From G963665405 sp963665405 (GTDB taxonomy: Bacteria > Chloroflexota > Dehalococcoidia > Lucifugimonadales > G963665405): 64,000 nt of DNA. Shown here one piece after another: positions 42,427 to 52,280 of this stretch. Both the position numbers and the translations under genes were made by a program. The number at the start of each line of letters is the position of its first letter. Within the stretch, counting starts at the first letter, position 1. The DNA is taken from NCBI GenBank assembly GCA_963665405.2, contig CAXXUH010000004.1, positions 1,240,001 to 1,304,000 of the forward strand. The letters run 5' to 3'. The notes beneath the pieces are model-generated. The model was not told the origin of the DNA. It saw only the letters and a program-made list of their open reading frames with translations, and did no database searches.

Positions 42427-43818
42427 CTACTCGTCCGTCCTCATTACCTTGAGAGTCAGGCCTTCCAGATCGGATACGATCACCTTCTCGCCAGCGCTGA
42501 TCACCTTACCATCATCGCTCTCGGCCGTCCACAACTCGCTCTCCACTCGCACCATGCCCTTCGGATCGAGGTCGGAATGGACGACGCCGATCACTCCAAG
42601 CAGCTTCTCCAGGGTCGTAGGTATGGGTGGCACCTTGGTGAACAGGACCAGCCTGACGAAGAGGACGAGGGTACCGAACAGCGAGGCGGAGACGCCCACG
42701 ATCAACCAAACATTAACGCGAAAACTGGGGCCTGAGATGGGCTCAGGCGTGAACCCGCCGAAGAGCAGGAACGCGCCTAGGACGAAGCTGACCGCCCCAC
42801 CGACCCCGAATATCCCTATGCCCGGCGCCTGCATCTCGAAGAAAAAGAGGAGAAGCCCGAACAGGAGCAGTCCGACGCCGGCCCAGTTCACCGGCAAGCT
42901 TCCGGCCGCGACGAACGACAGAGCAAGGGCGATTGCACCGATGACGCCGGGGACGATAATCCCGGGACTCAACAGCTCCAGGAGGATGCCCAGCCCGCCG
43001 ATACTGAGCAGCAGGAAGGCGATGTTGGGATCGGCGAGGAACCCCAGGAATCGCTCGACCAGGGTTCTCTCGACCACGTGCAGCGACAGCCCCGATGTGT
43101 CGAGGACGACCGCCTGGTCGCGGACCAGGACGGTCAAACCGTCGATCTGGTCCAGCAGGTTCCCGAGGTCCCTGGCGATCAGGTCGATGATGTCGATCTC
43201 CAGCGCCTCGGATGCCGAGTAGGAGACCGCCTCCAGGACGGTCTGCTCCAGGGCGTCGGCGTTCCTGCCGCGCTCGTCGGCGATGCTCCTAATGAACGCC
43301 GCGGCGTCCTGGGTCGCCTTCGATGCGAGTGTGTCCGGCAGGTCCTCGCCTGAGGGTCCTACCGGAGAGGCCGCGCCGATGTTGGTCGTGGGGGCCATCG
43401 CGGCGACGTGGGCGGCGGCCGCTATGAAGGTACCCGCCGACGCGGCCTGAGCTCCCGCCGGTGAGACGTAGACCACCACCGGGATCTCCGCCAGCAGGAT
43501 GTCCGCGACCATGTCCCTGGTGGAGTCCAGCCGGCCACCCGGGGTGTCGAGTACGACGATGACCAAGCTCGCGCCGTCGTCCACCGCCTTGTCGATGCCC
43601 CTGCCCAGAAAGCGGGCGGAGATCGGGTCGATAGGTCCGTCGATGGAGAGGACGGCGCCGTGGGCGTCCTGGGCCGTGGCGTAGGGAGTGCCGTGAGCCA
43701 GGACGAGTCCGAACGCCCCCAGGAAGAAGAGGACCAGCGACAGCGGCCGCCTCACGCGCCGGATCGGTCCGGCGCTAAGAGCGCCCGTGGCGGTGGGGAA
43801 CCCGCCTGTAATGTTCAT
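42427..43818 (-). CDS. NfeD-family protein with ClpP-class serine protease domain
   Basis: 463 residues, the long form of NfeD. Signal/anchor helix at about 25-45. Protease domain 'AVLSIDGPIDPISARFLGRGIDKAVDDGASLVIVVLDTPGGRLDSTRDMV' and 'PVVVYVSPAGAQAASAGTFIAAAAHVAAMAP', with the nucleophile Ser in SAGT. Four or five membrane helices lie at about 235-385, with the C-terminal OB-fold ('GVIGVVHSDLDPKGMVRVESELWTAES'). In long NfeD/stomatin pairs the protease cleaves the C-terminus of the stomatin/slipin partner; the partner gene follows 15 bases downstream. Involved in membrane quality control. Confidence 0.9.
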   Translation of the reverse strand: MNITGGFPTATGALSAGPIRRVRRPLSLVLFFLGAFGLVLAHGTPYATAQDAHGAVLSIDGPIDPISARFLGRGIDKAVDDGASLVIVVLDTPGGRLDSTRDMVADILLAEIPVVVYVSPAGAQAASAGTFIAAAAHVAAMAPTTNIGAASPVGPSGEDLPDTLASKATQDAAAFIRSIADERGRNADALEQTVLEAVSYSASEALEIDIIDLIARDLGNLLDQIDGLTVLVRDQAVVLDTSGLSLHVVERTLVERFLGFLADPNIAFLLLSIGGLGILLELLSPGIIVPGVIGAIALALSFVAAGSLPVNWAGVGLLLFGLLLFFFEMQAPGIGIFGVGGAVSFVLGAFLLFGGFTPEPISGPSFRVNVWLIVGVSASLFGTLVLFVRLVLFTKVPPIPTTLEKLLGVIGVVHSDLDPKGMVRVESELWTAESDDGKVISAGEKVIVSDLEGLTLKVMRTDE

Positions 43819-43905
43819 CCGGCGCAGGCCTCACGACGGGCCGGGGCGAAGGGTGACCCCCTCGCCCCGACATCCGAGCCCAGGTTGTGTAGCCGGCCAT
43901 CGCGG

Positions 43906-45303
43906 CTATCCGGTAACGCCCAGCTCCTTCTCCGTCTGACCCAGTACGATGTCGATTCCAGCTACGATCCGGTCTACCTCTTCCCTCGTTACGCACAGCG
44001 GCGGAGACAGGGAGATGAGGCCGTGTCCACGCGGGCGGATGATTAAATGCTGTTCGTGGAACTTCTCGGCCAGGCTCTCCTCGAGCTTCATCTCATCGGG
44101 GTACAGCTCCTTGGTCTCCCGATTCTTGACCAGCTCGATGGCGAGGAGCAGGCCGATGCCCCGGACGTCGCCGACGATTGGATGGTCGGCTTTGACGCCT
44201 TCGAGCTGCTCCTTCATGTAGGCGCCTGTCTTGCGAGAGTTCTCAACCAGACCCTCGTCCTCGATGATCGCGATGTTCTTGAGCGCCGCGGCGGCCGCGA
44301 CCGGGTGTCCGCCGTAGGTCAGCGCCTGTGGGAAGACGTTCTTCTCTCCCGCGAACGCGTCCGCGATGCGCGTGCTGACGATCGTCGCCGCCAGGGGCAG
44401 GTAGCTGCTGATCAGGCCCTTGCCCATGGTCATGATGTCCGGCACGAAGTCCCAGTGCTCGGAGGCGAACATCTTGCCGGTGCGCCCGAACCCGTTGATG
44501 ACCTCGTCGATGATGAGTACGATCCCGTACTTGTCGCAGACCTCCCGCATCCTCGGCCAGTAAGTAGGCCCGGGCACGGTGACCGCGTCTGAAGCGGTGT
44601 CGCCGACGATCGGCTCGCCGATGAAGGCCGCGATCGTCTCCGGTCCGTGCAGGATGATCAGGTCCTCGACCGCCTTGACGGCGTTCTCTGCGATCTCGTC
44701 GATCGTGGTCCCGCCCATCTCGGGCCTGTAGGCGTTCGCCTGGGGCGCATAGATCATGCCGGGATAGGCCGGCTCGAAGTCGTGCCGACCGCCATGGCCG
44801 CCGAGCCACATGGTCAGGCCCAGCCCCCCGTGGTACGAGCCCTTCCTAGAGATGATCTTGTACCGGCCGCCGTCCCCCCGCCGATGGTGGTAGGCCTTGG
44901 CGATCTTCACGGCCGTCTCGTTGGCCTCCGACCCGCCGGTGACCGGCCAGACGCGGTCCAGGTCACCTGGGGTTATCTCAGCCAGCTTCTGGCAGAAGCG
45001 GGCGGTGACCTCTGTCGTCGTGGCCTGGGGGAAGTAGGCCAGCTTCCGCATCTGCTCCATGGCCGCGTCCGCGATGTCGGTCCGGCCGTAGCCGACGTTC
45101 ACGCACAGATAGCCGCCGTTCACGTCCATCCAGGTGTCGCCGTTCGAGTCGACGACCTCCAGCCCCTTGCCGCTCACTATGATCGTGGGATCGCCCTCCT
45201 CCGCCATCCTCAGCCAGTCACGGAAGTGCATCCACTGGTGCTCGAGCGAGGATCGACGCAGCGCCTCGGTGTCCAGGGTTTCTCTCGTCTGCACGTCTAC
45301 CAT
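43906..45303 (-). CDS. Class III PLP-dependent aminotransferase (first of a tandem pair)
   Basis: 465 residues, with AAGGAG just before the ATG. 'GKGLEVVDSNGDTWMDVNGGYLCVNVGYGR', 'WPVTGGSEANETAVKIAKAYH', 'GIVLIIDEVINGFGRTGKMFASEHWDFVPDIMTMGKGLISSYLPLAA' (PLP Lys in MGKG) and 'LTYGGHPVAAAAALKN' identify an omega-amino acid:pyruvate / beta-alanine type aminotransferase. It is about half identical by eye to the next gene, a tandem duplicate. The products would transfer amino groups from omega-amino acids, diamines or taurine-like compounds to a keto acid; substrate undetermined. 54 bases downstream of its paralogue. Confidence 0.88.
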   Translation of the reverse strand: MVDVQTRETLDTEALRRSSLEHQWMHFRDWLRMAEEGDPTIIVSGKGLEVVDSNGDTWMDVNGGYLCVNVGYGRTDIADAAMEQMRKLAYFPQATTTEVTARFCQKLAEITPGDLDRVWPVTGGSEANETAVKIAKAYHHRRGDGGRYKIISRKGSYHGGLGLTMWLGGHGGRHDFEPAYPGMIYAPQANAYRPEMGGTTIDEIAENAVKAVEDLIILHGPETIAAFIGEPIVGDTASDAVTVPGPTYWPRMREVCDKYGIVLIIDEVINGFGRTGKMFASEHWDFVPDIMTMGKGLISSYLPLAATIVSTRIADAFAGEKNVFPQALTYGGHPVAAAAALKNIAIIEDEGLVENSRKTGAYMKEQLEGVKADHPIVGDVRGIGLLLAIELVKNRETKELYPDEMKLEESLAEKFHEQHLIIRPRGHGLISLSPPLCVTREEVDRIVAGIDIVLGQTEKELGVTG

Positions 45304-45357
45304 TCAGGTCTCCTTCTTTGTCTGCTGACGACCGTTCGTGTCTCGGGTTGTGCCGGG

Positions 45358-46737
45358 CTACCTCTTCATGTCGAGCTCGCCCTCGAGCTCGCCTATCGAC
45401 TCGTCGAGGGCGGTGACGATCTCGTCGATCTCGCTCCTCGTGATGCACAGTGGCGGCCCGAGCGTGAGGCCGTGATCCCCGGCGAACAGGATCAGACCGC
45501 GGTTCCTGAACTTCTTGGAGAGGCGCTCTGCTATGCGCTCGTCCGTGGAGAACGCCGCCCTCGTTGCCCTGTTGCTCACCAGCTCTACCCCGATGAGAAG
45601 TCCCAGACCCCGGACATCGCCGATAATCGGATGCTTCTCCATCAGCTCTTCGAGCGATCCCTTGAAGTAGGCCCCGACCTCGGCCGAGTTCTTGACCAGG
45701 CCCTCGTTCTCGATGATCTCGATATTCTTCAGGGCCGCTGCGGCCGCGACCGGATGACCGCCGTAGGTCAGGGCGTGGAACATCTGGTTGCCGGGCCCTC
45801 CGAAGTAGTCGGCGACCTCCTTCTTTACTATCGTTGCGGCGACCGGAAGGTAGCTGCTGACGATGCCCTTGGCCACCGACATGATGTCGGGGACGACCCC
45901 CCAGTGGTCGATGGCGAACATCTTGCCGGTGCGCCCGAAGCCGGTGACGACCTCGTCGGCGATCAGCAGGATGCCGTACTTGTCGCATATCTCGCGGATC
46001 ATGGGCCAGTACTCGTCGCCAGGCACCGACACCGCTCGTGGGCTGGCCACCGGCTCCCCGATGATCGCGGCCACGTTGCGTGGATCGTGGAACTGGATCA
46101 ATTTCTCGGTGGCCTCGGCGCACAGCACGGCGCACTCGGAGGGGGTCCGGCCGCCGAACTCGCAGTGATACGGGTTGGGCTGCGGCGCGTAGAGCATGCC
46201 CGGGATCGCCGGCTCGAAGTCGGTCCGGCCTCTGACTCCGTCAGAGTCGCCCAGCCATAGGACCCCGCCCGTCGTCCCGTGGTACGAGGCCTTGCGGCTG
46301 ACGATCTTGAATCGGTCCGGCTCCCCGACGCGGCGGTAGTATGCCCGCGTGATCTTGAGCGCAGATTCGTTGGCCTCGGAGCCTCCGCTGACCTGGAACA
46401 CCCTGGAGAGGCTGCCTGGAGTTAGCTGAGCCAGCTTCTCGGCGAGCTGGATGACCGGCACCGTCGTCGTCCCCATGGGGAAGTAGTTGACCTTGGTCAT
46501 CTGCTCGTAGGCCGCGTCGACGATCTCCTGGCGCCCGTACCCGACGTTCACGGAGACGTAGCCGCCGTTGACGTCGATCCAGGACTTGCCGGAGGAGTCG
46601 GTGACGCGGACCCCTTTCCCTTCCACCATTACCAGCGGGTCGTCCTCCTCGGCCATCTTGGTCCAGTCGCGGCTGTGCATCCACTGGTGGCGAAGCGAGC
46701 TTTGCCGAATGGCCTCACCCTCGGAGACAGTAACCAT
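45358..46737 (-). CDS. Class III PLP-dependent aminotransferase (second of a tandem pair)
   Basis: 459 residues, AGAGAGGA before the ATG. The same architecture as the gene at 43906-45303: 'GKGVRVTDSSGKSWIDVNGGYVSVNVGYGR', 'FQVSGGSEANESALKITRAYYRR', 'GILLIADEVVTGFGRTGKMFAIDHWGVVPDIMSVAKGIVSSYLPVAA' (PLP Lys in VAKG) and 'LTYGGHPVAAAAALKN'. It is the upstream member of the pair, with a minus-strand TATAAT at 46800-46805 about 60 bases ahead. Two diverged paralogues in one operon suggest related substrates. The phosphotriesterase-like gene upstream is on the same strand. Confidence 0.88.
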   Translation of the reverse strand: MVTVSEGEAIRQSSLRHQWMHSRDWTKMAEEDDPLVMVEGKGVRVTDSSGKSWIDVNGGYVSVNVGYGRQEIVDAAYEQMTKVNYFPMGTTTVPVIQLAEKLAQLTPGSLSRVFQVSGGSEANESALKITRAYYRRVGEPDRFKIVSRKASYHGTTGGVLWLGDSDGVRGRTDFEPAIPGMLYAPQPNPYHCEFGGRTPSECAVLCAEATEKLIQFHDPRNVAAIIGEPVASPRAVSVPGDEYWPMIREICDKYGILLIADEVVTGFGRTGKMFAIDHWGVVPDIMSVAKGIVSSYLPVAATIVKKEVADYFGGPGNQMFHALTYGGHPVAAAAALKNIEIIENEGLVKNSAEVGAYFKGSLEELMEKHPIIGDVRGLGLLIGVELVSNRATRAAFSTDERIAERLSKKFRNRGLILFAGDHGLTLGPPLCITRSEIDEIVTALDESIGELEGELDMKR

Positions 46738-46799
46738 CTGGTCCTCTCTTTCTGATTCGGGAACGGCCTGGTCCGAGGCCTATCCGTCCGATCAAACGC

Positions 46800-46805
46800 A
46801 TTATA
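46800..46805 (-). promoter_or_regulatory. -10 element (TATAAT) of the aminotransferase pair
   Basis: Perfect minus-strand TATAAT 63 bases before the ATG at 46737. The -35 position (46823-46828, TTCCCT) matches poorly, so only the -10 is firm. Confidence 0.4.
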
Positions 46806-46853
46806 GCGGTCGGCGGGTGCGGAGGGAAGTCCAGCCCAGAACGGCCGGCGCCC

Positions 46854-47920
46854 CTACACGAACGTCAGGATCGTCCTGGGATTCTCCACCAGGATCTTGT
46901 TTATCTGATCTTCGGACACCCCACGGGTCCGCATCCGCGGCACGATGTTGTCCAGTATGTGGTCGTAAGTCTTGCCTCCGTAGGCGGAGTAGCGGAACCT
47001 GAAGCAGACGTCGTGGGCCATTACGAGCTTGTTGCCGTACCCCTCCCCGACCAGGTACTCCATGCTCTCCATCCGCTGGACGTCGCTGGGCATGTCCACG
47101 TTCTGGTCGACCACCGCCCCGAGAGAGGTGTCCTCCATGCCGAAGGTGTCCCACTCCATGAAGCAGCCGGTCTCGGCAAGGCTCTTGAGCCATCCCCGGT
47201 CCTTGAAGCTGTCGAGGTGGCCCATGACGACGCGCTGGGGATCGGCCCCGGCCTTGACGAGAGTCTCCATGATGTTCGGCGGTGAGTCGGGGTGGAACCC
47301 CGGGTGGATGAGGATCGGCGCGCCGATCTCTTTCTGAGCGTGGACAGAGGCCCGGAGGACCTTGCGCTCGTTCTCGCTCGTCGGCCACATATTGCCGACC
47401 TCTCCGATGATCCCCGACCGTATCCCCGTATCGCCGACGCCTACCGTGACGTCCCGAATTATCTCATCGGCGATCGCCTCCTCGGTGCGGCGATCCATGT
47501 CCGCAGGATGTGAGACCGCGGCACGTAGTGGCTGGCGCCCATGATGATGTTGAGCCCGGTGGCCCGGGACATGCGGGCCAGCGAGAGGGGATCCCGTCCA
47601 ATACCGATGCTGGTCGTGTCGACCAGAGAGTGGCCGCCGGCGTGCCTGTATCTGAAGACCTGCTCGGTGACCTCGGCCTCGTCGAGCAGTCTCATGGTGT
47701 CCAGGTTATACGACCACCGCAGGCCGATGCCACCCAGGCGGTCCATAGTGAGCGGCGCGTCTATCCAGGCCCTGTCGTTCGCCGCCTCGGGAGGCTCGAA
47801 GTAGCAGGTGAGGTCGAGCACCAGATGTTCGTGCGTAAGGGTGATCCCGAGGTCGTTGGGATCGATCGGGCCGAGAACGGTCTGGACCTTGCCGGCTTGT
47901 TTCGAGTCGGTCATCGTCAC
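46854..47920 (-). pseudogene. Phosphotriesterase-family (PHP) metal-dependent hydrolase, frameshifted
   Basis: The start at 47920 gives 'VQTVLGPIDPNDLGITLTHEHLVLDLTCYF' (HEH metal motif) up to 'LNIIMGASHYVPRSH' and then leaves frame. The second frame, from about 47515 down to 46854, resumes with 'SHPADMDRRTEEAIADEIIRDVTVGV' and carries 'GIIGEVG' (metal-bridging region), 'PILIHPGFH', 'VVMGHLDS' and 'VMAHDVCF'. One missing base near 47505-47520 would rejoin them into about 354 residues, normal for the family. Members hydrolyse phosphotriesters or, more often, lactones. Either a true lesion or a sequencing slip. Confidence 0.8.
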
Positions 47921-48034
47921 CTCGCGCTATGAGTCGGCCTCACGTCGTCTCCTCGATCGGAGACCACGCTCCTCCGCAATGGTGTTGTACGCACAGCCGT
48001 GCGCCCCTTCAGACTTCTCATACCCCAACCCGCG

Positions 48035-51000
48035 TTACTCGTAGCGGAGGGCGTCCGCAGGCGGGATTCCGGCGGCCTGTCTGGAGGGCAGATACGTCGT
48101 GAGGAGTGCCAGGAGGTAGCCGCCGATGGCGATCAGTACGATCTTGGTCCACGGAATGACAAGCTGGATGGCGGGCTCGTCGGTCCGGACGTTGGCTATA
48201 AAGTTGATCGAAGTACCTATCCCCAGTGCCAGCCCGAGCCCTATGCCGAGGATACTGATGAAGGACGACTCGGCGAGGAAGCTCGCCTGGACCATCCGCC
48301 GCGAGAACCCTATGGCTCGCATTACGCCGATCTCGTGCCGGCGCTCTACGACGGCGCGGGCGCTGATGACGCCAAGCGCCGCTACTCCTACCACGAGCCC
48401 GAGGGTCATGAACCCTATCAGGAGATCGAAGAAGGCGCGCTGCGCTGCTTGGAAGGCTTCGATCGTCTCGGCGACGTCGAGGGTCTCCAGCCCGTGCTGG
48501 AAGAACGCGGCCTCGATCCGGGGTGCGGGGTCCACCGAGCCCGGCTCGACGTTGAAGAAGAAGTGAGTCGCGGCCACGTCGCGGTTCACCTGGGCGATCA
48601 GGTTTCCGGTCGACGTGTAGAGCCCTACGGGAATCGGTCCGCCGGACGCCATGCCGTCTATGGCCGCGATGACCGTCAGGTCGAAGACGGCGCCACTCTT
48701 CAGGTCGCGCACGGTGACCTCGACCGGTTCCATCGTGTCGTTCTCCAGGAAGAGCCCCTCGACGTCCAGTCGCAGGTCATCTCCGATCTGGTTTCCGCCG
48801 AAGCCGTTTCGGCTTGGGACCAGCGCGGCGTTCACCACAGCCAGCCCGGGCTTATCGCGCAGGTCGCGCCAAATACGGGCGGCGTCCACCTCCCCGCCGC
48901 TGGTGTACTCCGGAGTGGCGATCTGGATCTGGTACTCGGTCGAGTCGATGAAGTCTTCGTCGATACCGGTGACGGACGTGTGGGCGAATTCGTCGTCCGC
49001 CGACACGAGCTTGCCCTCGCTTTGGAAGATCGCTCTGAGGGTTCCGACCGAGGGCCTGCCGGCGACCCTCGTGACGAAGCTCAGGTCCGGGTCCCCTTCG
49101 ACCGCGTCTCCGAGGTCCGGGACAGGGTTCAGGTCGCTCTGCGCGAAGGCGATCACCTCGTAGCCGCCCGCGAGTCTCTGCTGATCGTCGAACAGCCGGT
49201 TGAAGCTCCCGATCAGGGTGGCTATCACGACCACCGAGAATATGACCACAGCGAACATGGCTAGCGACAGCCCGGTCCTGAACCCGAACCTCAGGGGGTA
49301 GGCCACGGCCGACTTGACGACCGGGGTCAAGCGGCGGAAGCGTCCGATCGTCGCCACCATAAGCCCCAGGATGATCCTGGAGTTGTTGACGATGACGAGG
49401 ACGGCTCCGGTGACCAGAAACACTCCGGCCGCGAAGAACCCCGTTATGTCTCTGTTCCAGTCGTCCCTGATGCTGTCGAAGACACCTGGTGGCAGAAGCC
49501 AAAAGACGAGCAGGATCATCCCCGCGATGGTCAGCACCAGTCGCTGCGACGCGCCCCACCACCGCAGGTTCATTGCACCGCCGAGCGCGATCATGGAGAC
49601 GCCCAACCCAAAGAGGGTGTATTGCGCCGACTGGAATCCGACGAAAAGAACGAAGACTCCCAGGTATGTGATCGACGTCCCCCAGATCGACGAGCCGTAG
49701 GTCGACCAGATCGGCCTAAGAGGCTCCCATAACCGCCTCGACAACGAGCGTCCGGTTAAGAACCCATCGGCTGACCAGATCGGTCTGGACTTCCCCCTGA
49801 CCCGCCTCCGGAACGAGCGCTCGATCAAGAATCTCGGGGCCAAGATCAAGATTCCCAGGAATGAACGGAGTAACCATTCTATGAACCGGAGCACGAAAAG
49901 CAGGACCGATATCCCGACGATGAGTACACTGAAAGGCATTGCGACGATTCCGCCCCGGACGGTCCCCCCGGTCCGGGCCAGCTGAGGCTCTGGGATGTCA
50001 CGGATCGCCCGGACGATGTTGAGCCGGCTCGTCCGTCGGGACGCGAACAGGACCGTCACCAGGGTAATGACGCTGCCCAACAGGAACGACACGACAACGC
50101 TCGTGGCCTCCACGTGAGGTGACAGGGTGAAATCGTCTTCCCCCGGCACGGAGGCAAAGATGCCGGCTGCCAGGATCACCAGGATGAATCCGAGCCCGAT
50201 GCCGATTGCCACGCCGACTATCGCCGACCCGATGCCGTAGATAGCGCCCTCGGCCGTGAACATGCGGACCAGGTGATGGCGCTGCATGCCCACGGCTCGG
50301 GACACGCCCATCTCACCCTTCCGCTCGGCCGCCAGCATCGAGAAGATCAGGAATATCAGCAGCACTCCCACGCCGATGGAGAACAGGCCGAACGTCGTGA
50401 AGAAGGCGACGAACTGGCTGCCGAACTGGTTCGCCTCCTCGACCACGGTCCGCTTCAGGTCGAAGACCTCCAGACCCGCGTCCCTCAGTACGGGAAGCTC
50501 TCCGTAGACGTCGACGACGTCCTGGGTGAGAGCCTCGCCTCCGAACGTGTCTCCCCTGTTCGAGATGAGAATCCGGGAGAGCTGCCCCTCTCGACCCAAC
50601 AGCGCCTGAGCGTCCGCCAGCGGCAGCATCAGGACGAGGCTTGTGCCCTGGCGCTTGAAGTACCATCCGTCGGCGATGCCCTTGACGACCATGGGTCTGA
50701 GATCGCCGGGTCCCACCGCGACCTGAAGGGTGTCGCCGATCTGCGCTCCCATCTCCTCGGCCCCGTCGCTGTCGATGTAGACCTCTCCCGGTCCCAGAGA
50801 CGCGAGGTCGACGGGGACGCCCTCGCTGTCCAGCAGGGCCTCGAAGCGCCGGGCACGGGTCGGGTCCAGCCCTGTCAGCAGGGCGTTCACCTCAAACTGA
50901 CGGCTCCGGGTGTCGATCACCGCGACCCGCTCGATGAGGGCGGGTGTGAACCCATCGATGTTCGGGTCGGCCTCGAGCAGCGGTTCGACCTCGTCGAAGA

Positions 51001-51349
51001 TCGTCTCGGGGAACTCGTCGGGGACGGCGACCCCCTCCCAGACTGGGGAGTCGGTGTCGATCCGGATCGTCTCGTCCAGAGATCGAAGGGAATCCGTGGC
51101 GACGCGCTTGATGCTGAACGTGACCGAGTCGCCCGTTGTGAAAGCGATCGAGATGATGGCGGTGGCCAGCATAAGTCCCACCACGATCAGGGCCGTCCGG
51201 GCTGGACGCCTGGTGACGTTTCGGAGGGCCATCCGTACCAGGATCGGGTCTCGGAGGGCGATGAACACGAGGAACGCCGCGATGAAGGCGAACGCTATCG
51301 CAAGCACCGCGAGGATGTAGATGATCGGTAGGCCGAAGAACTCGTCCAC
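48035..51349 (-). CDS. FtsX-like ABC transporter permease (large, 1104 aa)
   Basis: Start taken as GTG at 51349, immediately after the ATPase gene's stop; the frame continues into that gene but without sense. Two copies of an FtsX-type module: N-terminal helix plus 'IALRDPILVRMALRNVTRRPARTALIVVGLMLATAIISIAF', then an extracytoplasmic domain of about 220 residues, three helices ('GLFSIGVGVLLIFLIFSMLAAERKGEMGVSRAVGMQR'), a middle bundle of helices, a second large extracytoplasmic domain, and final 'ARAVVERRHEIGVMRAIGFSRRMVQASFLAES'. Works with the upstream ATPase, as in LolCDE/MacB-type systems that move lipids or proteins from the membrane or do mechanical work. Confidence 0.9.
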   Translation of the reverse strand: MDEFFGLPIIYILAVLAIAFAFIAAFLVFIALRDPILVRMALRNVTRRPARTALIVVGLMLATAIISIAFTTGDSVTFSIKRVATDSLRSLDETIRIDTDSPVWEGVAVPDEFPETIFDEVEPLLEADPNIDGFTPALIERVAVIDTRSRQFEVNALLTGLDPTRARRFEALLDSEGVPVDLASLGPGEVYIDSDGAEEMGAQIGDTLQVAVGPGDLRPMVVKGIADGWYFKRQGTSLVLMLPLADAQALLGREGQLSRILISNRGDTFGGEALTQDVVDVYGELPVLRDAGLEVFDLKRTVVEEANQFGSQFVAFFTTFGLFSIGVGVLLIFLIFSMLAAERKGEMGVSRAVGMQRHHLVRMFTAEGAIYGIGSAIVGVAIGIGLGFILVILAAGIFASVPGEDDFTLSPHVEATSVVVSFLLGSVITLVTVLFASRRTSRLNIVRAIRDIPEPQLARTGGTVRGGIVAMPFSVLIVGISVLLFVLRFIEWLLRSFLGILILAPRFLIERSFRRRVRGKSRPIWSADGFLTGRSLSRRLWEPLRPIWSTYGSSIWGTSITYLGVFVLFVGFQSAQYTLFGLGVSMIALGGAMNLRWWGASQRLVLTIAGMILLVFWLLPPGVFDSIRDDWNRDITGFFAAGVFLVTGAVLVIVNNSRIILGLMVATIGRFRRLTPVVKSAVAYPLRFGFRTGLSLAMFAVVIFSVVVIATLIGSFNRLFDDQQRLAGGYEVIAFAQSDLNPVPDLGDAVEGDPDLSFVTRVAGRPSVGTLRAIFQSEGKLVSADDEFAHTSVTGIDEDFIDSTEYQIQIATPEYTSGGEVDAARIWRDLRDKPGLAVVNAALVPSRNGFGGNQIGDDLRLDVEGLFLENDTMEPVEVTVRDLKSGAVFDLTVIAAIDGMASGGPIPVGLYTSTGNLIAQVNRDVAATHFFFNVEPGSVDPAPRIEAAFFQHGLETLDVAETIEAFQAAQRAFFDLLIGFMTLGLVVGVAALGVISARAVVERRHEIGVMRAIGFSRRMVQASFLAESSFISILGIGLGLALGIGTSINFIANVRTDEPAIQLVIPWTKIVLIAIGGYLLALLTTYLPSRQAAGIPPADALRYE

Positions 51350-51350
51350 G

Positions 51351-52079
51351 CTATCCGGCCTTCGCCGCCCCGTCGCCGAGCCGGCCTTCGTGAGTGATCT
51401 CGCCGTCGTGCATGGTGATGATCCGGTTTGCTCGGCCGGCGACCGCATCCGAGTGGGTCACCAGGACGAACGTCTGCCCGTTTCTGGTGTTGAGATCGCA
51501 GAGGAGGTCCATTATCTCCCCTGAATTACCGCTGTCGAGGTTCCCGGTTGGCTCGTCGGCCCACACGATCTCGGGGCTGTTCACCAGCGCCCTGGCGATG
51601 GTCACGCGCTGCTGCTGCCCACCCGACAGCTCGGCGGGATAGTGGCTCGCCCAGTCGGTCAGGCCGACCAGAGAGAGCGCCTCGATACCCCGTTCTCTCG
51701 CATCACGCGCCCCGGTCCCCGACACCAGCAGCGGCAGCTCGACGTTCTCGCCCGCCGTCAGTACCGGCAGCAGGTTGTAAGACTGGAAGACGTACCCCAT
51801 CTGCGTTGCCCGGTAGCGGGTCTTCTTGTTGTCCGACATCTTCGCCAGGTCATGGCCGGCGATCGTCACTGTCCCCGAGTCGATGTCGTCGAGCCCGGAG
51901 AAGCAGTTGAGCAGCGTCGTCTTGCCGGAGCCGCTGGCGCCCATGATGGCGACCATCTCGCCCCTCTGGACGGTCAGGTCGATACCCTTGAGGGCATGAA
52001 CCCTTACCCTGCCGCTGTCGTAGGTCTTGTCGACCTTTTCACCTACGATTATCGGGTCGCCGCCGCCATTGGCTGCCAC
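51351..52079 (-). CDS. ABC transporter ATP-binding protein (LolD/MacB type)
   Basis: 242 residues. Walker A 'GASGSGKTTLLNCFSGL', Q-loop region 'YVFQSYNLLPVLTAGENVELPLLVSG', signature 'ELSGGQQQRVTIARALVNSP', Walker B 'EIVWADEPTGNLDS' and H-loop 'FVLVTHSDAVA'. The 'QSYNLLPVLTAGENVELPL' and 'DEPTGNLD' phrases place it in the FtsE/LolD/MacB group that partners with FtsX-like permeases, and such a permease gene starts right after its stop. The pair forms one operon. Confidence 0.92.
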   Translation of the reverse strand: MAANGGGDPIIVGEKVDKTYDSGRVRVHALKGIDLTVQRGEMVAIMGASGSGKTTLLNCFSGLDDIDSGTVTIAGHDLAKMSDNKKTRYRATQMGYVFQSYNLLPVLTAGENVELPLLVSGTGARDARERGIEALSLVGLTDWASHYPAELSGGQQQRVTIARALVNSPEIVWADEPTGNLDSGNSGEIMDLLCDLNTRNGQTFVLVTHSDAVAGRANRIITMHDGEITHEGRLGDGAAKAG

Positions 52080-52280
52080 TTGTGTGCTCCTTCGAGCTCA
52101 CCGACTCGATCTGGCGTGACGAAATACGGGGGTGCGTAAGGGCAACCCCCTTTCGCCGAAGCGCACCGCGGCGCACGCGGTCCTATCAGCAGAGAGTATT
52201 ATCGGCGGAGCCTGCGAGTTGAGTCAATGGCCGGAGCCAGCCTGAGCCTGAGGCACCAGTCTCAGAGCCACGCCGAAGAT

